In this document: piece by piece, positions 8,070 to 15,543 of the stretch
Layout: each line of letters begins with the position of its first letter
Numbering within the stretch: position 1 is the first letter of the stretch
Assembly: GCF_001971725.1 (NCBI RefSeq)
Contig: NZ_CP019388.1
Coordinates: forward strand, 2,808,501 to 2,872,500
Origin: Winogradskyella sp. J14-2
Lineage (GTDB): Bacteria > Bacteroidota > Bacteroidia > Flavobacteriales > Flavobacteriaceae
DNA: 64,000 nt
Reading direction: 5' to 3'
Notes under the pieces: model-generated
Databases searched by the model: none
What the model was told of the DNA's origin: nothing
What the model saw: only the letters and a program-made list of their open reading frames with translations
Made by a program: the position numbers and the translations under genes

Positions 8070-8906
8070 ATGAACAACACTATATATATAGGCTACGAAT
8101 TTAAAGTAGAACCTCTTCAGCCAGCAACAGAAATTTTAATTGCAGAGCTTGGCTATGCAGGTTTCGAAAGTTTTGTAGAACACTCAGAAGGTGTTACTGC
8201 GTATATTCAAAAAGACGATTGGAATGCTTTTATACTAGAAGATATACAAATTTTAAACTCTGAAGAATTTGAGATTACCTATGAGTTTAATGAGATAGAG
8301 CAAACCAACTGGAATGCAGAGTGGGAGAAGAACTTTAAGCCTATAGTCGTCGATGATTTAGTTACTGTGCGTGCACCATTTCACGATAAACCTAGTACTA
8401 AATACGATCTTATTATTGAACCAAAAATGAGTTTTGGTACAGGTCATCATGAAACCACACATATGATGATTCAACATATTTTAAAGAACGATTTTGAAAA
8501 TAAATCAGTTTTAGATATGGGTTGTGGCACTGGTGTATTAGCGATTTTAGCTGAGAAAGTTGGAGCAACAAAGTTAGATGCTATAGATATAGATAATTGG
8601 TGTTATCTCAATAGTTTAGAGAATGTAGAACGAAATGATTGTAAAAATATTTCGGTTTATGAAGGTGATATAAAACTGTTAGAAGGAAAGCAATACGATA
8701 CAATTATTGCAAATATTAATAGAAATATTCTATTAGCAGATATACCTATGTATATTAAATGCCTAAGCAGTAATGGTGAATTATATTTAAGTGGTTTTTA
8801 CGAAGAAGATATACCGAAGCTTGAAGATTTATGTAATAAGCACCTGTTAAAATTGAAAGAAACAATAAAAAGAGGTGATTGGGTATCATTAAAATTCATA
8901 AATTAG
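8070..8906 (+). CDS. prmA: Ribosomal protein L11 methyltransferase
   Basis: 278 residues, slightly shorter than the E. coli enzyme. It trimethylates ribosomal protein L11 using S-adenosylmethionine. Motifs: the PrmA substrate-binding signature MSFGTGHHETT, SAM-binding motif I LDMGCGTGVLAIL, and the IANINRN loop that replaces the N/DPPY of other methyltransferases. The N-terminal ~100 residues form the L11-recognition domain. It is fused tightly to tpiA (zero-base spacing) and followed by clpS, an arrangement usual in Flavobacteriaceae. Confidence 0.96.
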   Translation: MNNTIYIGYEFKVEPLQPATEILIAELGYAGFESFVEHSEGVTAYIQKDDWNAFILEDIQILNSEEFEITYEFNEIEQTNWNAEWEKNFKPIVVDDLVTVRAPFHDKPSTKYDLIIEPKMSFGTGHHETTHMMIQHILKNDFENKSVLDMGCGTGVLAILAEKVGATKLDAIDIDNWCYLNSLENVERNDCKNISVYEGDIKLLEGKQYDTIIANINRNILLADIPMYIKCLSSNGELYLSGFYEEDIPKLEDLCNKHLLKLKETIKRGDWVSLKFIN

Positions 8907-8931
8907 TAACAAGAAATTGTCCGCTTGAGGG

Positions 8932-8955
8932 GATGCACTGAGCATGTCGAAGTGG
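8932..8955. repeat. Dispersed GTCGAAGT-type intergenic repeat
   Basis: Reads gatgcactgagcatgtcgaa with gtggg after it. The core CTGAGC..GTCGAAGT recurs at 41094, 41142 and 41215 and, in variant form, inside the mutase gene at 38989 and 39080. Confidence 0.65.
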
Positions 8956-9012
8956 GACTTTAGGGGTGTTTTCAAAAACCTTTTTAAAAATTAGATACAA
9001 TTATATAATTAT

Positions 9013-9285
9013 ATGACGAAAGAAAAATTATCAGAAGAATTACTCCTCGAAGAAGAAGTGCTAAAACAAAATGAGATTGTTTTATTTAATGATGATGTGA
9101 ATACCTTTGATCATGTAATAGATACACTTATTTATGCCTGCGATCATGTACCAGAGCAAGCAGAGCAATGTGCAATAATAGTGCATTATAAAGGAAAGTG
9201 TACTGTAAAGACAGGCTCTTACGATGATTTAAAACCGCGTTGCTCTAAACTGTTAGAAGCTGGTCTTAGTGCGGAAATAGTATAA
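9013..9285 (+). CDS. clpS: ClpS, N-degron adaptor of the Clp protease
   Basis: 90 residues. ClpS docks on the ClpA/ClpC N-domain and delivers substrates bearing destabilising N-terminal residues. The conserved segment NEIVLFNDDVNTFDHVIDTL (the NDD loop holds the N-degron pocket residues), the helix ending EQCAIIVHYKGKCTVKTG and the final LLEAGLSAEIV are all present. It lies 106 bases after prmA and closes the plus-strand run; a strong hairpin with T-run follows immediately. No clpA gene is in the window. Confidence 0.95.
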   Translation: MTKEKLSEELLLEEEVLKQNEIVLFNDDVNTFDHVIDTLIYACDHVPEQAEQCAIIVHYKGKCTVKTGSYDDLKPRCSKLLEAGLSAEIV

Positions 9286-9290
9286 AAAAG

Positions 9291-9316
9291 AAATCCCTCA
9301 AGCGAGGGATTTTTTA
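9291..9316. terminator. Bidirectional terminator between clpS and HMA-like gene
   Basis: Perfect stem aaatccctc / gagggattt with loop aagc, flanked by A- and T-runs on the two sides; serves the convergent clpS and 9314-9586 genes. Confidence 0.85.
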
Positions 9317-9586
9317 TTTAGTCATTCTTCCGACAGCGCAACTTACAAACGATTTTGCTTTTTTAGGTAAAGAGTTTTGTTCACCTACCATTGGGTATCC
9401 TAAATCTGAAAGTTTTGTTTTTGCAGCTTCAAACGCTTCATCATTATTATGATTAAAGCTTACTTCATCTGTATCATTGTTAACTGAAACATCAGATATG
9501 TCATCGAGTTTGGATAATTGTGTTAGTATAGTATTAGCACAACCACCATATTTTAGATTTTGTATTTGTATTGTTGTAGTCTTCAT
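9314..9586 (-). CDS. Heavy-metal-associated (HMA)-fold protein with altered metal motif
   Basis: 90 residues from the ATG at 9586; an upstream TTG at 9622 would overlap the preceding gene and adds nothing conserved. The beta-alpha-beta-beta-alpha-beta ferredoxin-like pattern of CopZ/HMA domains is clear (TTTIQIQNLKYGGCANTI ... ISDVSVNNDTDEVSFNH ... KLSDLGYPMVGEQ). The usual CxxC copper site reads Y-G-G-C here, so only one of the two metal-binding cysteines remains; a second Cys occurs near the C-terminus (SFVSCAVG). It may bind a different ligand, or a persulfide, given that it ends the sulfur operon. The role is inferred. Confidence 0.8.
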   Translation of the reverse strand: MKTTTIQIQNLKYGGCANTILTQLSKLDDISDVSVNNDTDEVSFNHNNDEAFEAAKTKLSDLGYPMVGEQNSLPKKAKSFVSCAVGRMTK

Positions 9587-9593
9587 TTTGTAA

Positions 9594-9797
9594 TTATTTG
9601 CGTTTACAGGTGTTCCATCCAAAAGGAAAATAAAGCGGACAGAAACTAATAAAACTTGTGAGTAAGAAAATGATAGCTAATACCATTAAAACATAAGCCA
9701 GTGTACCTTCAATTACATTGAAATAATACAATAAGGCTATAGCAATAGCAATTATAATTCTAATGCCTTTGTCTAAACTTCCCATGTTCTTTTTCAT
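9594..9797 (-). CDS. DUF2892 / YgaP-like small membrane protein
   Basis: 67 residues. The sequence starts MKKNMGSLDKGIRIIIAIAI, with the DUF2892 pattern (short amphipathic N-terminus, then two transmembrane helices around residues 14-31 and 34-50) and ends FCPLYFPFGWNTCKRK, where the C-P-L-Y and late Cys are typical of the family. In E. coli YgaP the homologous segment anchors a rhodanese domain; here the rhodanese activity is supplied by the adjacent gene 12 bases upstream. It therefore probably serves the same membrane-associated persulfide chemistry. Confidence 0.85.
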   Translation of the reverse strand: MKKNMGSLDKGIRIIIAIAIALLYYFNVIEGTLAYVLMVLAIIFLLTSFISFCPLYFPFGWNTCKRK

Positions 9798-9809
9798 AAT
9801 AAAAGAGTT

Positions 9810-11216
9810 TTAAAGTGTTGATGGACAAACAAAATCGGTAGTAGGTAGGTTTGTTTTCTTAATAGCACCAAATCCGCCAGCAATGTCTACCAAATTATGG
9901 TAACCTCTTGCTTTTAGTATGGAAGCTGCGATAACAGAACGATAACCACCAGCACAATGTACATAATAGGTTTTATCCTTATCTATTTGATCCATTTGAT
10001 TGTTGATATAATCTAGTGCAAAATGCTGAGCATTTTCTAAATGCATGCTTTTATATTCACCATCTTTACGAACATCTAAAACATTTAATTCTGATGTATT
10101 TGCTCTTTTTTCAAATTCTTCAGCAGAGATAGATTCTAAAGAATCGATTTCTTTTCCTGAGGCTTCCCATGCGTCTATACCACCTTCAAGATAACCTAAG
10201 GTATTATCGTAACCAACTCGAGATAATCTAGTTACAGCTTCTTCAGACTTACCTTCTGGGACTACTAGTAAAATAGGCTGTTTAATGTCTGTAATTAAAG
10301 CACCAACCCAAGGCGCAAACTGTCCGTTTAATCCAATAAATATTGAGTTAGGTATGTGAGCTTTAATATAATCTGATTGTGTTCTTACATCTAAAACCAA
10401 TGCAGATTCATGATTTGCTAATGCTTCAAATTCTTCTGGTGTTAAGGGGTTGTTTCCGGTGTTAAGAATGTCGTCAAAAGCATCATAGCCCATTTTATTC
10501 ATCATCGCATTCTTAGCAAAATATTGTGGAGGTGGTGCAATACCATCAAGCACTTCTTCAATAAACTCTTCTCTGGTCATATCTGCACGCAAAGCATAGT
10601 TTGTTTTCTTTTGTTCACCTAAAACACCAACTGTTTCTTTACTTAAGTTTTTACCGCAAGCAGAACCAGCACCATGTGCAGGGTACACAATAACATCATC
10701 AGCCAAAGGCATAATTTTTTCTCTTAATGAATCATATAACATACCAGCTAAATCACGTTCTGTCAAATCTGATTTTATGGCCAAATCTGGTCTGCCAACA
10801 TCACCTAAAAAAAGTGTGTCTCCTGAAAATATGGCGTAATCCTTACCGTTTTCATCTTTTAGTAAGTAAGTTACAGATTCTAAGGTATGACCTGGTGTGT
10901 GCAGTACTTTTATAGTAATATCACCGAGTTTTAATTCCTCACCATCGGTTGCCGAGTGAATGTTGTATTCTGTTTCTGCACCAGGACCGAAGACGATAGA
11001 GGCTCCAGTTTTTTCAGCTAAATCAACATGTCCTGAAACAAAATCGGCATGAAAATGTGTTTCTAAAACATACTTGATTTTGGCATTGTTAGCATGTGCT
11101 TTGTCAATATATTGTTGGGTCTCTCTTAAAGGGTCTATTATCGCTACTTCACCTTGAGATTCTATATAATAAGCCCCTTGAGCTAAACATCCTGTGTATA
11201 GTTGTTCAATTTTCAT
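9810..11216 (-). CDS. Persulfide dioxygenase-rhodanese fusion (MBL fold + two rhodanese domains)
   Basis: 468 residues, cytosolic. Residues 1-~235 are an ETHE1-type metallo-beta-lactamase fold: THFHADF at 53-59, HTPGHT near 107, GDTLFLGDVGRPD near 131 and YPAHGAG supply the mononuclear iron ligands. Two rhodanese domains follow (~265-360 and ~365-460). The first has LLVVPEG where the catalytic Cys loop should be and looks inactive; the second has the active loop HCAGGYRS (Cys421). A further Cys464 lies in DFVCPSTL. Architecture matches CstB-like enzymes that oxidise persulfides to sulfite/thiosulfate. It heads the DUF2892-HMA end of the sulfur cluster, with a palindrome at 11236-11250 before its start. 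Confidence 0.92.
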   Translation of the reverse strand: MKIEQLYTGCLAQGAYYIESQGEVAIIDPLRETQQYIDKAHANNAKIKYVLETHFHADFVSGHVDLAEKTGASIVFGPGAETEYNIHSATDGEELKLGDITIKVLHTPGHTLESVTYLLKDENGKDYAIFSGDTLFLGDVGRPDLAIKSDLTERDLAGMLYDSLREKIMPLADDVIVYPAHGAGSACGKNLSKETVGVLGEQKKTNYALRADMTREEFIEEVLDGIAPPPQYFAKNAMMNKMGYDAFDDILNTGNNPLTPEEFEALANHESALVLDVRTQSDYIKAHIPNSIFIGLNGQFAPWVGALITDIKQPILLVVPEGKSEEAVTRLSRVGYDNTLGYLEGGIDAWEASGKEIDSLESISAEEFEKRANTSELNVLDVRKDGEYKSMHLENAQHFALDYINNQMDQIDKDKTYYVHCAGGYRSVIAASILKARGYHNLVDIAGGFGAIKKTNLPTTDFVCPSTL

Positions 11217-11235
11217 ATTTTTAAAATTGTATGCA

Positions 11236-11250
11236 TTAAGGCTACCTTAA
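11236..11250. promoter_or_regulatory. Palindrome ttaagg-cta-ccttaa upstream of persulfide dioxygenase
   Basis: Perfect 6-bp arms separated by 3 bases, 20 bases before the ATG at 11216. It is a candidate operator for the neighbouring Crp/Fnr-family regulator. No second identical copy was found before the transporter genes. Confidence 0.35.
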
Positions 11251-11336
11251 GCTTTGTTATTGCTCTTTTTTAAATTTACGCTAAATTACAAAAGCAAAGA
11301 AAACTATTTTGTGCTATTTGTTACATAGGTTTTAAC

Positions 11337-11753
11337 TTAGTGAGGAAGCCTACGTTTTAAAACACCGTATGCAAAGGTGCCCAATAAAGCGGCGGCAATG
11401 ACAATGAGTATTGAGAAAGCACCTGTGCCAACTAAAATGTACATGGGTCCTGGACAGGCACCACACAATGCCCAGCCAAGTCCAAAAATACTACCTCCAG
11501 CAATATATCTAATAAATCCTTTATCTTTTAATGGTACTCGTAAATAGGTGCCCTTTGTTGTTTTAAGGTGGCTTCGTTTGGCTATTAGAAGTAGAAAAAT
11601 ACCCATAATTACAGCGGTACTAATAATTCCATACATATGAAAAGATTGAAATTTGAACATCTCAAATATGCGGTACCAAGACACAGCTTCAGATTTTACC
11701 AATACTATGCCAAAGAATATGCCAACTAGAAAAAACTTTAAAAACTTCTTCAT
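11337..11753 (-). CDS. YeeE/YedE-family (DUF6691-type) sulfur transporter half
   Basis: 138 residues, four predicted transmembrane helices. The signature GLGWALCGACPGPMYILVG contains the conserved Cys-rich, helix-breaking motif of the YeeE/YedE (TsuA/PmpB) family, which carries thiosulfate or related sulfur species by a thiol relay. Its start is one base from the stop of the sister half at 11755, so the pair is expected to be co-translated and to assemble as a two-component transporter. It lies between the regulator and persulfide dioxygenase genes. Confidence 0.88.
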   Translation of the reverse strand: MKKFLKFFLVGIFFGIVLVKSEAVSWYRIFEMFKFQSFHMYGIISTAVIMGIFLLLIAKRSHLKTTKGTYLRVPLKDKGFIRYIAGGSIFGLGWALCGACPGPMYILVGTGAFSILIVIAAALLGTFAYGVLKRRLPH

Positions 11754-11754
11754 C

Positions 11755-12312
11755 TTAAAATAGTATTGGAAAGATTAAATGAATCATAATTAGGCCACCA
11801 ATAAAAAAACCAATTACAGCAATTAAAGAGGGTAACTGTAGACTGCTTAAGCCTGTAATAGCATGCCCAGATGTGCAGCCACCAGCATAGCGTGTTCCGA
11901 AACCAACTAAAAATCCTCCTGTAACTAATATAGTAATGCCTTTTATTGTAAATACATTATCCCAAGCAAATAATTCTGGCGGTAAAAGACTTTCTCCTGC
12001 ATTTTTAAAGCCAAGCTGGTTTAAATCTGAAATAGTTTCTGCACTTAAATTAATATTAGTTGGGTTAGAGAGGACGAAATGGGCAATACATCCACCGATA
12101 ATGGCTCCAATTACCACAATAAGATTCCATCTTTGGCTTTTCCAATCAAACTTAAAAAAATCAGAATATTTACCAGCGCCACCAATAGCACACATAGTTC
12201 TTAAATTAGAAGACATGCCAAAGGTTCTTCCGAAGTAGAGTAGTAAAAACATTACAACAGCAATACACGGACCAGATATATACCATGGCCAAGGGTCTTT
12301 AATTAGTTCCAT
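11755..12312 (-). CDS. YeeE/YedE-family sulfur transporter half
   Basis: 185 residues, about five transmembrane helices. The motif [20 protein letters not shown] holds the conserved Cys and small residues of the family's substrate path; MCAIGGAG near residue 40 holds another Cys. It is the larger half of the two-gene transporter (PmpA-like), next to the smaller PmpB-like half. In bacterial thiosulfate uptake one long protein carries both halves; in Flavobacteriaceae the split version usually neighbours MBL-rhodanese genes, as here. Substrate is inferred, not shown. Confidence 0.88.
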   Translation of the reverse strand: MELIKDPWPWYISGPCIAVVMFLLLYFGRTFGMSSNLRTMCAIGGAGKYSDFFKFDWKSQRWNLIVVIGAIIGGCIAHFVLSNPTNINLSAETISDLNQLGFKNAGESLLPPELFAWDNVFTIKGITILVTGGFLVGFGTRYAGGCTSGHAITGLSSLQLPSLIAVIGFFIGGLIMIHLIFPILF

Positions 12313-12359
12313 TTATTTTAAAAAATTTTTGAATGTTAAGAGGTGTTGTTTTAAATATA

Positions 12360-12995
12360 CTAAAAGTCTACAACATGTATTTTATTTCTTCCGAGTGTAA
12401 TTTTTTCTTGCTTTTCAAGTTGTTTTAATAACCTTGAGACTACAACTCTAGAGGTGTGTAAATCTTCTGCAATTTCTTGGTGTGTAATTTCTAAATCTGT
12501 AGATGCAGAGAGTTTTACTTTGTCTGTAAGATACTTAAACAATCTCTCATCCATTTTCATAAAGGCAAGAGTGTCTATGGTTTCTAACATTTCATCAAAG
12601 CGTATCTGGTAGCTTTGCAGAATAAAGCTTCTCCAGCTTTTGTTAGTATCAAACCAACTTTTCATCTGTTCTAATGGTATCATAATTACCGTTGTGTCAT
12701 CGTCGGCAATAGCTCTTATTTTACTAACAGATTTAGCCATGCAACAGGTTAGGGACATGGCGCAAGTATCGCCAGATTCTAATACATAAAGTAATAATTC
12801 ACTTCCGTCAGTATCTTCTCTTAGTACTTTAATATTGCCTTTTATTAAAAGTGGAATATGTCTTAGGTCCTCACCAATATCAATGATAATATCATTTTTT
12901 TTGTAGGTTTTAATGGTTGCTACTTCTAATATAGTATTGAGGATTTCCTGGTCAAACAAATAAGAAAAAGGTTCTAAAATATCTTTTGAAATCAT
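12360..12995 (-). CDS. Crp/Fnr-family transcriptional regulator of the sulfur cluster
   Basis: 211 residues. An N-terminal cyclic-nucleotide-binding-type beta-barrel (residues ~20-120) leads to a dimerisation helix and a C-terminal winged helix-turn-helix (residues ~150-205; ITHQEIAEDLHTSRVVVSRLLKQLEK). It lacks the Fnr N-terminal cysteine cluster but has an adjacent pair, SLTCCMAKS, near residue 80; thiol sensing by this pair is an inference that suits the genes it precedes. It is the first gene of the minus-strand sulfur module, 47 bases before the transporter. A TATTTTTG box lies within 15 bases of its ATG. Confidence 0.85.
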   Translation of the reverse strand: MISKDILEPFSYLFDQEILNTILEVATIKTYKKNDIIIDIGEDLRHIPLLIKGNIKVLREDTDGSELLLYVLESGDTCAMSLTCCMAKSVSKIRAIADDDTTVIMIPLEQMKSWFDTNKSWRSFILQSYQIRFDEMLETIDTLAFMKMDERLFKYLTDKVKLSASTDLEITHQEIAEDLHTSRVVVSRLLKQLEKQEKITLGRNKIHVVDF

Positions 12996-13033
12996 GTCTC
13001 AAAAATAATCAATTTGAATTTTGAAATAAATAG

Positions 13034-13066
13034 TTTGGTTGTTTTTTAATAAAAGTTATATATTTG
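13034..13066 (+). promoter_or_regulatory. Bacteroidota-type promoter for tRNA-Arg
   Basis: TTTG (13034-13037), 21-base spacer, then TATATTTG (13059-13066), which matches the -33/-7 consensus. The tRNA 5' end is 13 bases downstream. Best promoter match in the window. Confidence 0.7.
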
Positions 13067-13079
13067 CAGCCCTTTATAA

Positions 13080-13153
13080 GGCCACGTGGCGCAACTGAAT
13101 AGCGCATCTGATTACGGCTCAGAAGGTTGCAGGTTTGAATCCTGCCGTGGTCA
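13080..13153 (+). tRNA. tRNA-Arg (anticodon ACG)
   Basis: Cloverleaf by eye: acceptor GGCCACG pairs with CGTGGTC (one G-U); D-stem GCGC/GCGC; anticodon stem TCTGA/TCAGA encloses the 7-base loop TTACGGC, anticodon ACG; T-stem GCAGG/CCTGC with loop TTTGAAT; discriminator base A. CCA is not encoded. A promoter and a terminator flank it closely, so it is a single-gene transcript. It reads CGU, and after A-to-I editing also CGC/CGA. Confidence 0.96.
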
Positions 13154-13166
13154 CAAGTTTTTATAG

Positions 13167-13196
13167 AAAGCAAGCCCTATAGTGCTTGCTTTTTTT
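13167..13196 (+). terminator. Terminator after tRNA-Arg
   Basis: agcaagc / gcttgct stem with loop cctatagt (approximately) and a seven-T tail, starting about 14 bases after the tRNA. Confidence 0.8.
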
Positions 13197-13213
13197 GTGT
13201 TGGGTGCATATTG

Positions 13214-13666
13214 TTAAGATTTTACCTTACCTGTTATATCACCAATTTTTATAAGAAATACAATAGGTATCTCCATATTGTAGGTTTTACTCGAAAACTG
13301 ACTTATATAATCTAAATCCTTGTATTCTTTCTTTAAAACAAGATTTTTAATACCTAAAGAAAACTCGTGTAAATATAGCTTGGCCGTACCACCATCAATT
13401 TCTTCGTATTGGCCATGAGCCATAACAGATTGCCAACTATTGTTGTTAAAAATGTCTGCTACAGTCATAGAAACTGATGTCTGTTTTCGCATTGACTCAA
13501 TTTTGTGCCCATGGCTAGAGTAGCAAATAATATATTTTTCATTAGCATTGTAGTAATATGTAATAGGTACGGTATAGGGTCTATTATTACTTATGTAAGA
13601 CAAATAGCCTATGTAATTATTCTTTAATACATCAGAGCACCTTTTTTGTTCTAAACTTTTAATCAT
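13214..13666 (-). CDS. Pyridoxamine 5'-phosphate oxidase-family flavin-binding protein
   Basis: 150 residues. The split-barrel FMN-binding pattern is visible: IGYLSYISNNRPYTVPITYYYN, then YIICYSSHGHKIESMRKQTSVSM (written here in parts of one conserved block: strand, SSHGHK turn, basic helix) and the WQSVMAHGQYEEI strand. This resembles the NimA/PPOX-like group that binds flavin or heme. The reaction is not predictable. Single gene, convergent with the tRNA. The last 20 residues, IPIVFLIKIGDITGKVKS, complete the barrel. Confidence 0.82.
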   Translation of the reverse strand: MIKSLEQKRCSDVLKNNYIGYLSYISNNRPYTVPITYYYNANEKYIICYSSHGHKIESMRKQTSVSMTVADIFNNNSWQSVMAHGQYEEIDGGTAKLYLHEFSLGIKNLVLKKEYKDLDYISQFSSKTYNMEIPIVFLIKIGDITGKVKS

Positions 13667-13822
13667 AATTATAACGTTTGTTTAAAGTTACTAACTAAGT
13701 TGTTGCTTTTTAATGATTTTAGTCAGCTTTATGAAGAAAAATATCATAACTGTTAGCTACCTAACATTTTAGGTCTTAGATGAGTTCTAGCTTTGCTTTG
13801 TAATATTTAAAAACAATAAGCG

Positions 13823-14689
13823 ATGATTAAAAAAACATTTTTAGGATTACTGGCATTTAGTTTTTTTGCAGTGTCCTGTAGTAGTGATGACGATAATAAT
13901 ACGTCTACAACATCAGATTTAACTCTAAATTTACAAGGATTAGAAGCTTTAGGAAGTGATTATGTTTACGAAGGTTGGATAATTGTAAACGGACAACCAG
14001 TAAGTACAGGTACTTTTACTAGTGTTACTTTTCCACAAACATTTCCTGTAAATACTGAACAATTAGATAATGCAACAACATTTGTATTGTCTATTGAGCC
14101 AGCTGTAGATCCTGATCCTGCACCAGCAGATACAAAGATACTGGTTGGAGATTTTAATGGAACTATAGCTACAGTTAATACAGATATTGTTGGTGATTTT
14201 TCTAATGCTTCAGGTGCATTCTTTTTAAGAACTCCAACAGATGAAATGGGAATGAACAACGGTAATGACGAAAATGGAGTTTGGTTTGGTACACCAGGAA
14301 TGCCGCCAACTCCTAATTTTGTATTGCCAACATTACCAGCTGGTTGGGCTTACGAAGGGTGGGTAGTCGGAGACTCTGGACCTTTAAGTACAGGCGTTTT
14401 CACAGCATTTAACTCTGCTGACAATGCAGCACCATTTAGTGGGCCAGCAGGAGGACCACCAGTACCTGGAGAAGACTTTTTTGAGAATGCACCAACAGGT
14501 GAAACATTTCCTCTAGATGTTAGAGGGCGTACTGTGGTAATATCAGTAGAACCAGTACCAGACGACTCACCAGCACCTTTTGTTTTAAAGCCATTAGTTG
14601 GTACTGCAGGTAATGAGACTGCACCTGCTACGCACAGCTTAGGTGCTAACTTAGGTTCTTTGCCAATAGGTTCAGTAACCAGAAATTAA
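13823..14689 (+). CDS. Lipoprotein with two RskA-like beta domains
   Basis: 288 residues. The signal LLAFSFFAVSCSSDDDN is a lipobox followed by acidic residues. Two homologous units follow: YEGWIIVNGQPVSTGTFT ... TTFVLSIEP ... APADTKILVGDF (residues ~50-115), and YEGWVVGDSGPLSTGVFTAF ... RTVVISVEP ... SPAPFVLKPLVG (~175-275). The order W-x(n)-G-x-F ... V-x-S-x-E-P ... S/D-P-A-P ... G matches the extracytoplasmic domain of anti-sigma-K factor RskA, but no transmembrane or sigma-binding part is present. The role is unknown. The middle linker is rich in Gly, Asn and Pro. A terminator follows at 14741. Confidence 0.78.
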   Translation: MIKKTFLGLLAFSFFAVSCSSDDDNNTSTTSDLTLNLQGLEALGSDYVYEGWIIVNGQPVSTGTFTSVTFPQTFPVNTEQLDNATTFVLSIEPAVDPDPAPADTKILVGDFNGTIATVNTDIVGDFSNASGAFFLRTPTDEMGMNNGNDENGVWFGTPGMPPTPNFVLPTLPAGWAYEGWVVGDSGPLSTGVFTAFNSADNAAPFSGPAGGPPVPGEDFFENAPTGETFPLDVRGRTVVISVEPVPDDSPAPFVLKPLVGTAGNETAPATHSLGANLGSLPIGSVTRN

Positions 14690-14740
14690 TGTTATTAAGG
14701 AAAATTTACCGCTAGAGCGATAGATTATATTGAGTTTTTT

Positions 14741-14768
14741 AAAAGGCTGCCTATTGGCAGTCTTTTTT
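14741..14768. terminator. Bidirectional terminator between lipoprotein gene and small gene
   Basis: Stem ggctgcc / ggcagtc with loop tatt, preceded by A-run and followed by tcttttttag; overlaps the stop codon of the minus-strand 50-residue gene. Confidence 0.75.
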
Positions 14769-14919
14769 AGTCTAAAGCATTCTTGGTAACATATGCTCGC
14801 CAACCTATAATAGCAAGTTGAAATTTACTCGCTTTACTTAGGTCTAATTGCTTCTTAGAGTAACTAGGAAGTATCGCTTTGTTGATTTTTGCAATTACCT
14901 TAAAGATATTTCTCCTCAT
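14767..14919 (-). CDS. Small conserved flavobacterial protein, 50 residues
   Basis: The frame reads MRRNIFKVIAKINKAILPSY, continues through SKKQLDLSKASKFQLAIIGW and ends RAYVTKNALD with TAA at 14769-14767. It is basic, with an amphipathic N-terminal helix and a hydrophobic patch near LAIIGW. I recall very similar 45-55-residue proteins in many Flavobacteriaceae, some carrying the automatic label SsrA-binding protein, which this length cannot support (SmpB is ~150 residues). The function is unknown. It shares a terminator with the convergent lipoprotein gene. Confidence 0.6.
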   Translation of the reverse strand: MRRNIFKVIAKINKAILPSYSKKQLDLSKASKFQLAIIGWRAYVTKNALD

Positions 14920-15543
14920 TTTTATTGATTAACAAAAGTTTGATTATCTCTTTTGTATGTTTAATGAGTGATAAAAATAGTAAAACTTATTCTAGAACTA
15001 AGTTTTACATGTTTTTTGATTGGTTGTCTTAGAACACCATCGCTGATGCAATGATGTATTGATTGGTTGGGTTTAGAATATCGAAAATATTATATCGATA
15101 ATCAGTTTTGCTAAAGTCATCATAATTTTTTTGGTTTAGAGGTTAATTATTTGTTTTAAATTCTTGATTGAGTTTTCAATATATATCGACAAACAATAGT
15201 CTTCCAAACGTTTTTATAAAAATCGACGAATTTGCATTTAAATTTATAACTAAAAAAATGAAATATATTACTAAAAAATGTGACTTATCTTAAAATAAGT
15301 TATTAAATGAAATAATAAATAGCAATTAACCTTTCAAAATTATATGTTTGTAGAAGGTTTTTTAGTCAGTTTTATAAATCGTAGAGGCATTTCATCTTAA
15401 AAATGCTCAATTTTTAAGTTTTCATCTTTTTAGTGTTCTTCATTACTGATAATTATCATAGGATTCTTCAGTTGGTTTTTGTAAATAATTTTTAATTAAC
15501 ATCTATAGTCTTTTTTACGCTTATCTTTGGAAAAAATTAGAGT
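14920..15543. other. A/T-rich intergenic region without recognised gene
   Basis: 624 bases between the divergent small gene and the nuclease gene. No reading frame with coding character was found on either strand. The sequence gattggttg occurs twice (about 15018 and 15061). A TATCTTTG box at 15522-15529 lies 14 bases before the nuclease ATG and is its likely -7 promoter element. Confidence 0.5.

Noticed and set aside
9587..9622. N-terminal extension of the HMA-like gene from TTG 9622
   Set aside because: Overlaps the DUF2892 gene and the HMA fold starts naturally at the ATG at 9586.
11236..11250. Firm assignment of the palindrome as a Crp operator
   Set aside because: Single copy and does not match TGTGA or TTGAT consensus halves; left as low-confidence candidate only.
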